The notes under the pieces: model-generated
What the model saw: the letters and a program-made list of their open reading frames with translations, nothing else
Told to the model about the DNA's origin: nothing
Databases searched by the model: none
Assembly (NCBI GenBank): GCA_010015655.1
Contig: ML976682.1
Span: 337,572-401,571 of the forward strand
Length of the DNA stretch: 64,000 nucleotides
Source: Bimuria novae-zelandiae CBS 107.79
Taxonomy: Eukaryota; Ascomycota; Dothideomycetes; Pleosporales; Didymosphaeriaceae
Direction: 5' to 3'
Program-made: the position numbers and the translations under genes
In this document: piece after piece, positions 9,618-23,800 of the stretch
Numbering within the stretch: position 1 is the first letter of the stretch
Layout: each line of letters begins with the position of its first letter

Positions 9618-12600
9618 CTAATTAGTGATTGCATGGCAGTTATAGATAGTTAGGTTAGAAGAGACAGATCCTGTAGCCCCGCGCGTTCCCTAGTTATCTA
9701 TATTAGTAATAGAGTTATCTGTGCTAAGTTTACTGTTAGCTGTATTAGGCGTCTTATCTAGCTTAAGACCAACCGTTCTAGCCGTATTAGAGCGTTCCAA
9801 GACGCAGTCTATACACGCACCAACCCCTATCTAGTTACGCTTAACCCGTGTATAATCTAAGACTACTAACGAGTCCCTAGCGAACATAGCCAGCACGATA
9901 CGCGTTAATAATAATAAATAGCGAAAGAAATAGCTAGTAGCAATAAAGGCTGCACGCTTACATAAGAGGAGTTGCTAGGAACTACTAATCTAAAGGCAAG
10001 AGAGTAGCGTTACATTAATCTAAAGATCTAGGACAATAAGATTATAGCCTTAAATAATAAGATAGATATAATTATAGCAACGACGTACATCGCGCGTGCA
10101 ATCGCGGACTATATAGATTAGCCTATAGTAGATGCAGAGCTCTTTAGTAAGTTCTGTTAGGACTTTAAAGGATAGAATAAAGCCATGTTCTAGCGTGCGC
10201 ATATAGTATATACTAAGGAACTAAAGTAGATCTTCCGCTTTAAGAGCGTGTACACTAGTCGTGTTAACATGTCGCTAAGCGAAGCCGTGGCTAAATTACT
10301 ACGCATAGAGGATTACCCGAAATAGCTAGACAATTAGTTCTAATTTACTACCTTTAACAAGCGGTTAGCCGCGTATATGCTATAAGAGCGGATAATACTA
10401 AGATAATACACTACGGGATTAGTACAACCCACGAACGTGGGGATAGCAGGTTAAACCTAGAGCTAAACCTCTATAAGGGTAGAAGACTAGGACGCAGAGG
10501 ATTAAAGAACCTACGCTTAAAATAAGACACGCATCTAAGATTAAGCTAGTTAATAATTAAATTAAGGATAATAACTTGTAGAACTACTTACAAAAATAAT
10601 TAAATAGACACTACAGGCGGACTAGCGATAGCAAAGTTAACAACCTCCTTTTTTATATAATAACTTTAATAGATTCCGCGAATACACACCAGCATACCCA
10701 CAATGTCTAAAGGGACAAAGCGTCCCTCCAATCATGCCCTCAGGTGACATAGACCCGTACAGGGCAATTCCCCCAATCGAGTTTAGCAACGAGAAACTGG
10801 ATCCAAAGACAATTAATGTCTTTACTAAGATATAGGACCGTAAGAAGAAGTACACAGGGAAGCTATACAACCTCCTAGATAATAAGCTAAAGATTTTTTA
10901 TAGTATCTGCTATCACGCAGATATCTAACTAGACTAATTCTATGTAGTCTTTTCGCGGATTCTGGAAGGCCGTGCACAAGAGTATTACCTCCACTTTATT
11001 AATTAGTAGATAGACATATTCCTAACTATGTACACAAAGCTAAAGAACTACTTTAATACAGATATTAATTATAGCCACTACTACGCGGACTAGATAACGA
11101 TATCTTTTGTTAAAGTCTGCAGGGAGAACCCTAATAAGACACCCTATAAGGTCCTTAACATTATACTAGACAAGCTCTAGTTGTGTTAGAGGGCTCTTGG
11201 CCAGCAGTACATGGGAGAATATACGCTCTAGACGACTGTGATTACAGCATGCCAGGGCGTTAAAGAGTTTGTGATGGCGCTCTACAGGCCGTCCCTAGAG
11301 TGTAAGGTCCTGTTTAGAGATCTACGATCTTCGATCGAAAACTCGCTCGCTATAACTACCTTTATTAACTTTACTAAGACAGACTATAATAACTAGTACT
11401 ACTTAGACTATTAATATACTATTAATAGCTCTAGAAGAACGTAAGAGGATTATAACTTATAAAGTGCACGAGGCAAGTTTGTTAGCAAATATAGCTAACC
11501 TTAGTAGCGTTCTAGAGATAACCTGCGGACTAACACACGAAGCGACAAGAAGTGCTACATCTGTAGCAAGATAGGCTATTAGTCTACGAACTATACGCTT
11601 AAGGAAAGAAGGCAATCTAAAGCATAGTATATTATACACTACGACATTATAGGCAAGTAGATAGAATTTATAACATTCCTTATTACGTATAAAGGGGAAG
11701 AAGTTAACTAGTTTTTTAAAAAGGAGCAAGAGGAAGAGGAAGAGGAAGAGGACTAAAGACTAGTAGTTAAGTACCTTATAGATTAGGCTTTTATGCACCA
11801 GGTAACTAGAGATAACGTCTATAGGTATAAGGAACCTATAACGCTAGCAACGCAGTTCCTTATTAAAGACTACTACTTACAAGTTACGTACTAGGGCATT
11901 CTCCCTAACACTAGTGTCTCTAACGTATTAACAGCTGGAAAGGAGCAATTTCAGGCGCTCCAAACTAAGGATCCTATAGTAACTTTAGACACGTCTACTA
12001 CTAGAAACGCATTAGTTTAATTTAGTAAAGGAAGTATTACTATATTAATTAGAACTATGCACGTGCGTATAAAGATTAAAAAGATTAAATTTAAGGTCTT
12101 AGACGTACTAACCCTGTTCCTTCTTTGTTTAAAAGACATGGATCGGTTGCACGTATACTTTAATAATACTATAGATTAGCTAGTACAAGGGAAAGCAACC
12201 TTCCTAGTAATTCGTAAATAGGGACATTTGTGGTTCTACCTAAGCAAGGCAGAGCACGCGCGGGTATTCCTTACAGAAACTAAGCTCTAACGTCTATATT
12301 AGAGGTTTAGGCACCTAGCTATTAAATGGCTAATACGACTACTTAAATATGCAGGGTATAATAACGTGGATAAATAGCTACTCCGCGAGATCTAAAAGTT
12401 ATACCACTATTACTAAGCACACGATTAAGCGCCACGACGATTTAAATTCTAGCTAAAAGATAACTAGGAATTTAACTTTAAGATTTTCGTAGACGTAATA
12501 TACCTAAGTAGGAAGCTAGTGCTTTACGTGATTAATTTAGCTACGACTTTTAATAGCGCTTGATTTCTACGATCTATGAGTGCGAAAGACACCTAAGAGG

Positions 12601-15035
12601 TAATCTATTTATTATAGATTAATACGTACTAAGGGCCGCTAGACATTATCACCCACGACGCAGGTACCAACTTCGCATCTATTAAGTTTAGATCTAAGGT
12701 AAAGATTATAGGAATTACCTATAAATAGGTGCTAGTAAAGGCTTACTAGTCTATTAGCAAGGTAGAAAGGTACTATGCACCTCTTAGACGCGCGTACAAG
12801 ATTATAAGGGTAGAGCTTAACTCTAGCACTAGCGATGTCGCAGTGCTATAGATGGCAGTTAAGGCTGTTAACGACACCGCTGGCCTAGACGGACTTGTAT
12901 CCACGCTGCTCGTCTTCGGCGCATACCCTTAGGTATCTATAGACTCGCCACTATTACTATCGACAATACGTCGCGCTAAAGTAATCTAGAAAGCGATAAA
13001 GGCGCTGCGGAGGGCCGCAATAGAACGTGTAGTAAATAACGCACTTAATACTAGGAATAGGCTAAATATAGATAAGTTACTCTTACTACCTTTATAGAGT
13101 GAGGTAATAGTATGGCGTGAGAAGAATGGATGGCAAGGGCCATACAAGGTTATTAATATAAAGGATTACGATGTTACTATAGATATAGTTAATAGCCTAA
13201 TAATGTTCTAATCCACAGTTGTAAAACCTTACTATCGAGACACGACTACAGACGTGATTCTAGCCGTAAATAAAGGGGAAGGACTAATTACTACTAAATA
13301 GTAGCCACTAGTAGCTATACAGCTAACCTAGCCACGCAAGCGGGGCCGCCCGCCTAGATCTAAGAATAAGCGTATAGTGTAATACCTAACGAGGAAGGAG
13401 GAGGACAATTACGCCCTAGCTGTTAAGCTACGTAATAACGGCGTGATTAACACCCTAGGCGCCCCTTTTAAAGCATCTAACTAGAAAGAAATTAATAACT
13501 TTATTAGCCGTGGAGTATTTAGTTTTAAGCTATTTAACCTAACTATATATAACAGGTATTACATTTTTAAGTCGCGCATAGTTCGCGAAGTTAAAGGCAA
13601 GACTATAGTCCCGTACAAGAAATTACAACTTGTTATTTAAGGCTATAATAATAAGGGTAAACACGAAATCCTAACGTAGTTACTAACTATCTAACGAGCT
13701 AGTTAGCGCTTAATACTAGCCCTGGCACCCGCATTACTCACTAAAGGCATGTCTATAGAACTACGCGATATCACACAGGCATACCTACAGGCATAAACTA
13801 AGCTATTCTACACGATTTTAGCGCACCTGCCTAAGGAGCTTATAATAAAGTATCCTAAGGGTATAATTATTCGCGTGATTAAGCCACTATATAGAATTAC
13901 AGAGGCAAGAGTTCACTAGTTTACTACGTACTAAGGACACTACTGCAAAGAGCTTGACATGGCTATATCTACGTATAATCCATGCCTCTTAATCACGAAC
14001 AGAGAACTAGAAACGTTTAGTATAATAGGTCTATAAATAAATAATACGCTCGCGATTATAATACCTACATTCTCTAGCGTAGAGGACGCCGCGCTCTAGA
14101 AAGCTAACTTCTAAGCTAAGCTAAAGGAGAGACTATCTAAAGAGGTACTACTAGAGTTTAATAGATACACCCTTACGTTGCGTAGAGACGCTATTTAACT
14201 AACGCAGAAGGGGCAAGAAGCTAAAATTAATACTATTAATTTAAAGGCAGTAGACTAAGTATAGAGGTATATAGAGTAGCGCGCGCGCGGCGCGTACATT
14301 GCTTCTATTTGCTAACCTAAAGTATCTTTTAACCTTTCTGTGGCTGCGCAAATACAGCAACCTGCGAATACGGACTATAAGAAACTTAACTACTAACTAA
14401 AGTAATAAGCTAAGAACTTGCAGCGAGGATTATAGTATATTCCCTTTAATCTTGCTATAGCTAAATTAATAGTATTCACGGACAGTTCTTTCGCAAACAA
14501 CCAAGACCTTAGCTTATAGCTAGGGTACCTACTTGTCCTTGTTAATGAGTCTGGTAGACAAGATAATACGTTTAATATACGTAATAACGTAATCTATTAG
14601 AGTTTAATTAAATGTAAACGCGTTACTAGAAGCGTCCTGGCATTAGAGATATATAGCATGGTTAGTAGCGTCGACATCGCTATTACTATCTTAATAATAC
14701 TTAAGATAATTACAGAACGCCTAGGTCTATCGTCGATCCCACTTATTATATGTACAGACTTATACTCACTGTATGAGTGCCTCGTCAAACTTAGCACCAC
14801 GAATGAGAAGCGCCTAATAATCAATATCATGGCACTCCGCTAGTCGTACGAGCGCCGTGAGATCGCGGAGATCTAATAGATTAATAGTGAAGATAACCCT
14901 GCGAACGCACTTACAAAAGCCACGCCAAATCGCGCACTTAAACAATTCATTAACAGCAATATGCTATTAATACGAGTAGAGGGATCTGTGCAGCGACCTA
15001 CAGAATAGTATACTACGATAACAAAAGGTTACCAG

Positions 15036-15235
15036 TGTTGGTATACACATATCCCATCGCCTGAGGCTGCTTAATGCTGCCCAACGTACCGCCTCGATCC
15101 TACTTCGGTCCGACTCGCACCAAGCCCATGTATACCTTCGTAGCACCCACGTTCATAGATAGAATATACCAATAGCAATATACAAGACATTCGTTACTGT
15201 TATCACCCGTACGATCGTACAAAGGCCTACCAACA
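15036..15235 (+). repeat. 3' LTR of copia E
   Basis: Starts TGTTGGTATACACATATCCC and ends CCTACCAACA, directly followed by the CTAGG duplication. Confidence 0.92.
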
Positions 15236-16459
15236 CTAGGTGTAATTAGTAGAGTTACCTCCCTTACCTTAATAAAAGTAAGCCACTAAGTCCTTTTTTA
15301 AGGATAAGATAATTAGTAAAACGCTAAAAAAAAAGGTTAAAGAAGCTCTTAAGTATAGGTAAGATAAAAAAGCTAGGTATAAATATCTAACGCCTCTTTT
15401 AATACTACTACTAATAATACTCCTCGTATAATTAATAGCAGAAGGCGATTAAAATAAACTACTCTAAATAATATAAATAGGATAGTTATAAATAAGCCTG
15501 TAGGCCGTAGCCTTTATAGCAGGCACTAAAGCTAGTAGTAGCGGTAAATATAAAGGCAAGACTCTTAATAAAGCGTAACTTTAATAAATAATTATATTAG
15601 GTAAGAAACTATATTAAAGCGTGCTCCTAAAGGCACCTATATACTAAAGCAAGCTCGAAGATCACCCTCTTTATAATATATAGAGGGAAGCGGAACGATC
15701 CTATCTATAAAGCTATAAAGAAATAAAGTCTTAGAGCAAGGTTGTAGTAGCTTTAGTAAAAGTAGCAGGCTATTAAATCCTTAACTACATATAAGTATAT
15801 ACCTATAAGTTTAATAAATACTATTAATTACAGAAATGTAAGGCAAGGCTAGTAGTACAAGGCAATTAATAGTAGTATCTTATCTTATAAGAAACCTACG
15901 CTATAATACTTATAAGATAATTCTTTTACATGCTTATAATAATTATAGCTTAGTTTAATCTAGAGCTTATCTAACACAACGTTACTAATGCTTTTGTCCA
16001 CGCAAAGCTCGACAGAGAAATCTACATAAGAATGCCCCGCGGCTACTCGCGAGCAGGCATAGTCCTCCAACTATATAAAGTACTCTATAGACTGCGCATA
16101 TCTCCATTACTCTAGTAGAAAGAATTCACATTAACTCTCCGTAATATAGGCTTTAAAACAATGCCCTACGAGCTATACTATCTAATTAAGAATAGTATTA
16201 TTATCTTCTTCTATATAAATAACCTTATTATTACTTACGATAAATTACAAAAGTAAGCTGCTAAAGATACTTTAATAAAAATAAGTACTAAATTTACACT
16301 TACTAGTAGAAATAATCTATAGTAGTTTCTAGGAGTTAAAATTATTAGAGACTACTTAAATAGAAAGATCTAGCTTTTATAGGCCTTGTATATTAATAAG
16401 ATCTTATAACTTATTAAGCAACATAAGATATAGTATAAAATACTTATAGTAGTAGTTAA
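15236..16459 (+). mobile_element. copia element A, segment 2 (reverse transcriptase)
   Basis: Continues element A after E. It parallels 28895-29468 of D and then extends through reverse transcriptase sequence that D lacks. The catalytic Y-x-D-D box is visible near 16210-16235 as YINNLIIT, both Asp codons reading Asn, the outcome expected from G-to-A change. The segment ends at GTTAA (16455-16459), the target of element B. Confidence 0.8.
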
Positions 16460-16685
16460 TATGACGATGGTGGTTTCTGCCGTAGTCTCGACACCATCAC
16501 AACAGCGATAGAGAGCAGCTACAACACTAGAGGGGTAGCTATAACACTAGGAGAGTAGGCGCTGTGCAGGTTAATGACTTTACTTATATACGTAGCCTTT
16601 TTATTTCCTTTCTCTTTTAGCTTTAAGTCTTTATATATAGCGCTAATTTACTAGCCGCGAGGTTATATTATTACTAGCTATTATA
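16460..16685 (+). repeat. 5' LTR of chromovirus B
   Basis: Starts TATGACGATGGTGG and ends CTAGCTATTATA; matches 25068-25293, with differences mainly C-to-T or G-to-A on this side. Confidence 0.92.
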
Positions 16686-19008
16686 CTACTTAAAGCTTTT
16701 CTTTTACTATAAAGCGATTAATAAATACTCTTACTCCTCTTACTAACAAGTAATTAATAAATACGTATCTTAATTTTTAATTATTCTTATAAGAGCACAC
16801 GCCTATAAGAGTATAAATATAAACCCTTTTATAAGTTACTAATTAGCACAATTAAACCTGCTACTAGTAAAAAAATAATAAAATAGAAACGCTATCTACT
16901 CTTATATTAATTAAAGTTATTTAGAAAAACGCACACGAACTATTACTTAAAGCTATTAAAATAATAAGCTAATTAGTAATAGATAAGCTTTCCGCCCTAG
17001 TCTAGTTTTTATAAACTAAGTTAGCTATAGTGCGAGCTAGTTAAATAGCTATATAGAATAATTAGGATAATAAGGTAACGTAGTAATAGCAAGAGCCTAT
17101 ACTAGTAAATAGTGCTTTTAGTCTAGGCATGTTTAAGCTATTAGGCGTATTTATAGTAAAGGCCTTCGAGCTTATTAGCGTTAACCTTACGTAATATAGC
17201 TACCTATATAATAATAAAGCTAAAAAACGTAAAGCCGACCCTCTTAAGTTCTTAAATAATTAGGGTAATATTTAATTTAAGGACTAGATTACTAGGATAG
17301 AAAATAAGTATAAAAAAGACGTAAATATCTAGCGTACTAAAAAGAGCTAAATAACGTACTTAGTTAGCTATCTAAAAAGTTCAGTATATAGAATAATCTC
17401 TGCTTAATAGTTATTTAAGACTAATCTGTTTAGAAGCCTAGCTAAGATAATTTAATACCTTAACGCTACTTTTAGAGATATATACTACGCTAGTAAAGTC
17501 TAAGCTACCTTAATAAAATTAGAGTATAACCTAAGACCTAATTCTAATATTACTACCTTTATTAGTACCTTTAACTAGCTTATAGAATAGGCTAGTTAGG
17601 CACGTAGAGAGCTAAAGGCTATCCTATAAGAGTACCTACCACCTAATATAGATATAAGTCTAATAAGTCTCACGCGTGACCCTAGCGTTAGCTATAAAGT
17701 TTTTTACTATAAAGTAATAAATATAGCCTATACTAAATAACGCACCTATAAGAAATAAGTAGCTAAATGTAATGCGGGCCTTCTACTAAATAAAATTAAA
17801 GGTAGTTACCCTATAAAGATATCCGAACGAATCGACTAAAGGGCTAGGGGTAACTTTAGTAGGACAGACTGTACGCCTACTAACAAATTAATAACGTGAC
17901 TATCTCCGGCGGAGCGCAAGATTTATTTGCTTATAGGTACCTGCTTCTAGTGCAGAGAACAAGGCCACATTATAGCTAAATATTTAAAGAAGACAATCTA
18001 TAACACTATAGTAATTATAGAAGGACTAGAAACTAATTCTTCTTTTAATTTAAAAATTAAGTAGGACTATTAGAAGACTTCTTAATAGTTAAACTAAGAT
18101 CCTTAAGGCGTGGTAATAAAAAATATAAACATAAAACTTTTAGTTATTTAGCTAAAATTAGAGTAAATAGCACCTACTTTTGTATTATAGTACTATTAAA
18201 TACTAGAGCAACAGCGGCGTTATTTATTAATAAATAAGTTACTACTTAAGCATAAAAATAACTAGGCGCTTATATTATAAAAATAAGTAAACCTTTAGTC
18301 CTTAAGGACTATTAAGGAGTTAAAAGGGGCTAAGTAAAAATAAAGATAATAGTATTTTTTAAGATTAATAGACGTCTCTTCTTAAATTCGGAGTTCTAGA
18401 TTATTAAGTCCACACATGAAGTCTTTATAGGGATAAGATAGTTACGTAGCTAACGCCTCTATCTAGGCTATAAGAAAATAAATCTAGTCTAGCTAAATAA
18501 TAAACTAGCACTAGCTAGGTTTACCTAAATAATTAAACTATTACCCCGCACCCTTAATTATAGCTAAATTAACCTTAATTATTAGGCTAATACCTATTAA
18601 TAGGACAAGCTAATAAATTGCTCTTATTAGCAGTACCGTATTCTAAGCTAATAATAGAAAGATTTTATAATAAAGGAGATGCTTGCTAAACAACAAGCGC
18701 TAGCTATAGCAGGACTAAAGACTAAAGGGAAAGCTAATATCGCTTCTAGTACTAATAATAATTATTCTTAATAGCATAAATAGCTAGCTAGCAAATTAAA
18801 TTAAGAAAAGAAAGAATAGAAGATAAAAAAACCTATTTAGTATTTTTAAAACTCTATTAATAATATACTAAAACTAGTCTTAATAATAGTCCCTAAGCTA
18901 CCTAATTAAATAGTCCTAACTAATAAAGGGGAGTAACAGGCCCTAGTCTATAAAATTTACTAGGTAGAAAAAGGTTTTACATAATAAAAATAAATTACTT
19001 ACCTTATA

Positions 19009-20863
19009 GAGTCTCCCCCCCAGATTTGACCCAACCCCAGATTTGACCCAGCAAAAGCACGCGACGCGCATGCATCACGCGTTATCCCCACTAATGTCTT
19101 CCTAAACACCAAAAAGACAATTAAATCGCGAAATTCAAATACAGAAGGCTTTATATGCCTTTTAAAATAAAGATTTTTCTTCTCTAAATTCTACTACAGA
19201 CTTCTTTAAAGTTTCGCGACGCACCTTACACCGCAGATATTATAGCGGCTTAACGCAGTCTGTAAGCCACGAAATAGCTTAAATCCTATTAAACACAGAA
19301 GAAAAGACTCTTATACGATAGATTAAGAACTATACTATTACTAGAACCTAAATTACCTACTTAATACTAAAGAAGCTTACCCTCTTTGTGCGGGCCACAC
19401 GCGTTACGTACGCGTTATAACTAGCCCCTCTTTTATAATTACTCTCCTATATTAACGATAAATAAATTACACGTTTCTAAAAGAGGAACCTTAAAATAGA
19501 AAGGGTATTTGCTAGGCATCTTAAGCATTTACGAAAGGAAGGAGCATCCTACGCGCGTGTAGAGCGCTAGTTTAACGTAATAGCTTTAAAAATAGAGGAG
19601 CATGCGTACCTCCCTTTAGATATATAGAATATAGATAAGTCAGGATTTGGTGTTAGTGAGGAGCAGATTATAAAGGTATTAGTGTACCTTAATGCTGCTT
19701 AAAAGGACAAAGTAATTGCTAGGAAGCAAGAATAGGTTATAGATATTAAGTATATTAATACTACAGGCGAAGCGCTGGCTTACCTCCTAATCTTTAAAGG
19801 AAATAATATTAACACACGATAGATTAATAAGCAATCGCCTCTAGGGTGGCATTTTACTACTAGTAAGAATAGCTAGACATTAAATAACCTGGGTCTGGAA
19901 TAGCTAAAGAGAGTATTTAATCTATTAACCCGCGATAAGGCTACAGGGCGCCAGCGTTTACTTATCGCGGATAGACATAGAAGTTATATACGCGCAGATT
20001 TTATCTCCTACTATATAAAAAATTAAATTAATCTTTTAATTATGCCTGCTTATTACTCGCATATACTCTAACCTCTTAATCTTAGTATCTTTTTAGCGTT
20101 TAAATGGTATCACTCCTGTAAGACGCATGTAATATCCTGGCTTAGCTTATAGCGCATCCCGCGATTAAAGTGGATAGAATTACTATCCTGCGCACAAGAG
20201 AAGGTAATATTAAAGAAAAATATATTTAGTAGATAGCGTGCCGCTAGCTTATAGCCTGCGTTACCTATACGCGTTCTTAGTAACCTGCCTCGCAAGTTAC
20301 CCCCGCTATTACCTGTCCTAGCTATACTATAATAAGCGACTAATCTAGATCTCTTTCTACTATAGAGCTCTCCTCTAGAGCTAGTAGAACTACTAAGATT
20401 AAATAAGTAATTTATAGAGTTACTTTACAAGGATCCTGTAGTCCTCTTGCCAGTAAAACGCTACGTAGAGCGGATAACACGCCTGTGTAAAATATAGAAT
20501 GCTATAATAGCTATTTAAGCTAAGTAAATTGTAGATTAGTCTAAGCTTCTTTAGAAGCAAAAGATAGCTAAGAAAGGAAAAAGAGTTTAACTAGAAGGTT
20601 AATTAATCTATATAATAACGGAAGTGTTGCAGATCGCCCGCGAGGAGGAGGCGAAGCTAATAATAAAACAAGTAAGGAGGCGCCTATAAAAGGTTATAGT
20701 ACTAGAAGAAGATAGTTAGGATGAAGCGGAAGGTTCGGATTATTTAGTAGATAGTTTATTAGGGGGGCTGGCAAAGCGCACGCGACGCGCAATGTGATCG
20801 CGTACGTAGAGTTGATTTTGCTGGGTCAAATCTGGGGTTGGGTTAAATCTGGGGGGGAGACTC
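19009..20863 (+). mobile_element. Fot1/pogo-like DNA transposon F0 (degraded)
   Basis: Inverted repeats start GAGTCTCCCCCCCAGATTTG at the left and end with the complement at 20863, flanked by TA (19007-19008 and 20864-20865). The transposase frame on the plus strand is traceable from about 19300 to 20560. It shows a DDE_1 pogo core: NIDKSGFGV near 19631, LIADRHRSYIRADFI near 19965, LLIMPAYYSHIL.PLN near 20032 and RIPRLKWIELLSCA near 20153. Many TAG/TAA codons. The terminal repeat contains two 17-bp direct repeats. It lies at the junction between chromovirus B and the inverted gypsy fragment C. Confidence 0.88.
19018..19051. repeat. two 17-bp iterons in the F0 terminal repeat
   Basis: CCCCAGATTTGACCCAA followed directly by CCCCAGATTTGACCCAG; mirrored at the right end. 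Confidence 0.9.
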
Positions 20864-20865
20864 TA

Positions 20866-23800
20866 TTATATCGTTTAGTTTCCTGTAGTTAATGCATAGA
20901 CGTTGTGTTCTATCCTTTTTTATAATAAATATTAGGGGTAACGCTGCTGGCAATTCTGACTTACGTATCTATTACCTATTAAGGGCTTTCTTTAGGAATT
21001 CGCGTGTCCATTGGAGTTCTTTTTTACTCTGGCCATATAGTGGTCCAAAAGGCGGCGTTTTTCCTTCTTCGAGAATAATGCGGTGATCTTAGTGTGTATG
21101 CTTAGGAAGGGCGTTTACTCCTTTCTCTTCCCGAAACAAATGACTCTATTCTTTATATTTGTCGGGGATATTAAGTGGTGTGCTATTTTCTTTATACTTA
21201 CGCTTTATAACCTAGTAGTTCCTGCTAGCGTCTACTAAGTTAATTTCGTATTTATCGACTTCTAGTCGCGAGACTATGTTATTAATAGCTCTCTTATCTA
21301 CTATTATACTTTATTAATGCGTAGACTTTGCTTGCAATACACAATTATAGCGCTTAAAGGATAGCTCTTTCTTTTCCTAGTTAACTATAGGGTTATACTT
21401 CCTTAACCAAGGTAATTTTAAAATCACGTCGTAATTAGCTTCCTTAATAATGTCGATGGTAATTAATTCCTAGTATTTATAGATTGTAAGGGTGGTTTTA
21501 ACCTCGTACTCGATTGTTGCTTTACCGGGCATTAGCTATCTATTCGCGACATAGATAGCATAGGGTATAGCCTTCTTACGTTTGTAGAGTCCTGCTCTAT
21601 TAAGTGCTTTTCTAGATATATAACTTTCCTGTGCTCCTAAGTCTAGCATAGCTTTTATCTATGTTTCTTTAAGCTATACTAGTAGCTTAATTAATGCCTA
21701 ACTATTGGTGGTATTTACTTCCTTAAAGGCGTTTTCCCGCCTGAGCCTAGGTCTAAAAAAGACATTTTCTTTTTGGCTGGCTTTGTGGGTTTAAGGCGTC
21801 CTTTATTCTTCTTTTCCTAAGGCTACTGCTAGGCCTTTACTAGGAGAGCTTCACCGTTTTCTTCCTTCGTTACTGTTTTAATTCTAAGGGTCGTAGTCCC
21901 TTTTAGTATGCGATTAAACCTATGCTTCCCTTTTTATTCTTTGTGTTCCTTATAATCGGGGTGTAAGCATATTTGCTATTTGTTTAATGCACATTTCCTA
22001 TTAACTAGTAGTAATATTACTTAGTTTAGTGCCTAGTTAAGATATAGAAAGTATCGTGTTTTGCGTTTATCCTAGAGGTAAACGTCGTAATAGGCAATAG
22101 GGCAGTTAAACCACTCCTATCTATATTATTAGTATATTCGGGGAAAGTAGCTATATTCCTTAGCTTAGTAATAAATAGTACATTAATCTTCTCTATAGAG
22201 GGTCTATCGTATAGTCTTATGCGTAGGATTGCGGTGGTCCAGGTCGTACTGTAGTTTGTAGTTTAGGTTTTTATTTAGGTACTTCTTCTTGGGGTCTTCG
22301 TGGGCGTAGCGGTGGTCCGCCATTTCTCGTGCTACTTTACTAACCAGGTTAGGTTAGTAAGCATGGAAAAATGCTTCTACGTAGTCTCGTTATTCTATCG
22401 CTATAAACCCAAAGTCTCCTTCCCTTAGTTAGTGTTTTTCCAAGAAGTCGAAAACATTCGTCGTCTTGCTAGTAACTGGTTTGCTCTAGCTAGGGTAAGG
22501 CGTAGGAGATCGAAGCATTAGTTCCTTCTCCTTTTCTTTTTTGTCCGAACCTTCGTATGCATCCTTATAGAGTCGTAAGTTAGGGGTCCCTAATCGCTCT
22601 AGTCCTTCGTCGTGGATATTAATTTATTTAATAGCGTTTACTACTTACTATTCTTCGTCGGTAGTTTCTTCCTTATTAATAGTTAGTACGTTTAACTGTC
22701 TAGTGATCTTATTCTTAGATCTGCAGTTCCTGGCTATGTGGCCTAGTTTACTACATGTGAAGTATCTACGCGTCTCGGTCCCTTATTATTAGGTTCTATC
22801 TAAGATACGTTAATTAGGCTTTTAAAAGCCTATAGCCTTTCCTGTTCCCTTTTCTAGGTTGTTAAACTAGACATCTTCTATAAGTTAGGGTCCGTAGTGG
22901 TTACGTTGCTGGCGACGAGGTGCTTTTAATGGCGCCCTATAGACTACAGGTGCCTATCGTCCGAAACTAGCGTTTCTTAGGTTCCTACGGAACTCTTCTT
23001 GCAAAGCGAACTACTCCCTATTAATACGGATAGTCTCTTCGTATAGTTCTTTTAAGGTCTTTATCTTTACACTACTACGCAGGAGTTCCTCGCGCATATT
23101 ACGTTTAAGGCCTTATTTATATATTATCTTAAAAGATTTATCCTCTTAGTTAAGTTGCACTGCGTACTTGCGGAACTTAGCCGTGTATTTAGCTATAAAT
23201 TAGTGTTAGCGAACTGTTTAGATTGCTTGTCTAGCGATAGCTATTTTGTTAACAATTCTAAATATTTGTTAAAGGTATATTTTAAAGTTATTATAGTCTT
23301 TAATAATGTTGATTGCATTAGCATGCTTGTTAATATACTCCTTATTTTTATTATTATAGTCCATGTCCAAGTACTTAACTAGGTAGGGATAAATCTATTC
23401 TTTAGCGCTTCCTCGCATGTAGGTCGCAGCAAAGATAACCTTCTTTTTATTTTTAAAGTCTTAGTTCTAGTCGAAGAAATAGAGGTCTAGCTATAAGAGC
23501 TATATATTAAGGAGGGTATAATTGCTATTATATAAGTTAGGTTTATGTGTCCTGTTCTTGCCATCCCCTATAGGGGTGACATAGTTGTCTAAAGCTATAG
23601 AAGAGATAGGGGTCCTATTAGTATTTATATTAAGGGTGTTTAAGATGTTAAGATCCTAAAGGGGTGGCTAGTCCCTAAGGGGCTAAGGATAGTTCTTAGG
23701 CAGGAATACTATAGTAGAATAAGAGAGGGTTGTAGTAATAGCTTGCGCTTGTTACTAGGGCGTTAGTATTAAAGGTAGGTATAGCATAATTAAATTAATA

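Larger units (their letters stand above)
9418..15235 (+). mobile_element. Ty1/copia retrotransposon E, complete but RIP-degraded
   Basis: Flanked by two 200-bp LTRs (9418-9617 and 15036-15235) in direct orientation and by a perfect 5-bp target duplication CTAGG (9413-9417 and 15236-15240). The interior reads on the plus strand in copia order: gag, a zinc knuckle at about 11552-11590 (CYIC..., later Cys/His lost), integrase (IITHDAGTNFAS near 12645), reverse transcriptase (ITQAYLQA near 13775; KPLYRITEA near 13885) and RNase H (VFTDSSFANNQDLSSQLGY near 14470). Dozens of TAG/TAA codons prevent any product. The LTRs differ from each other mainly by C/T and G/A. The same target exists unoccupied in element D at 28895-28899. 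Confidence 0.92.

Noticed and set aside
20110..20295. Minus-strand 61-codon open frame inside F0
   Set aside because: Antisense to the Fot1-like transposase core.
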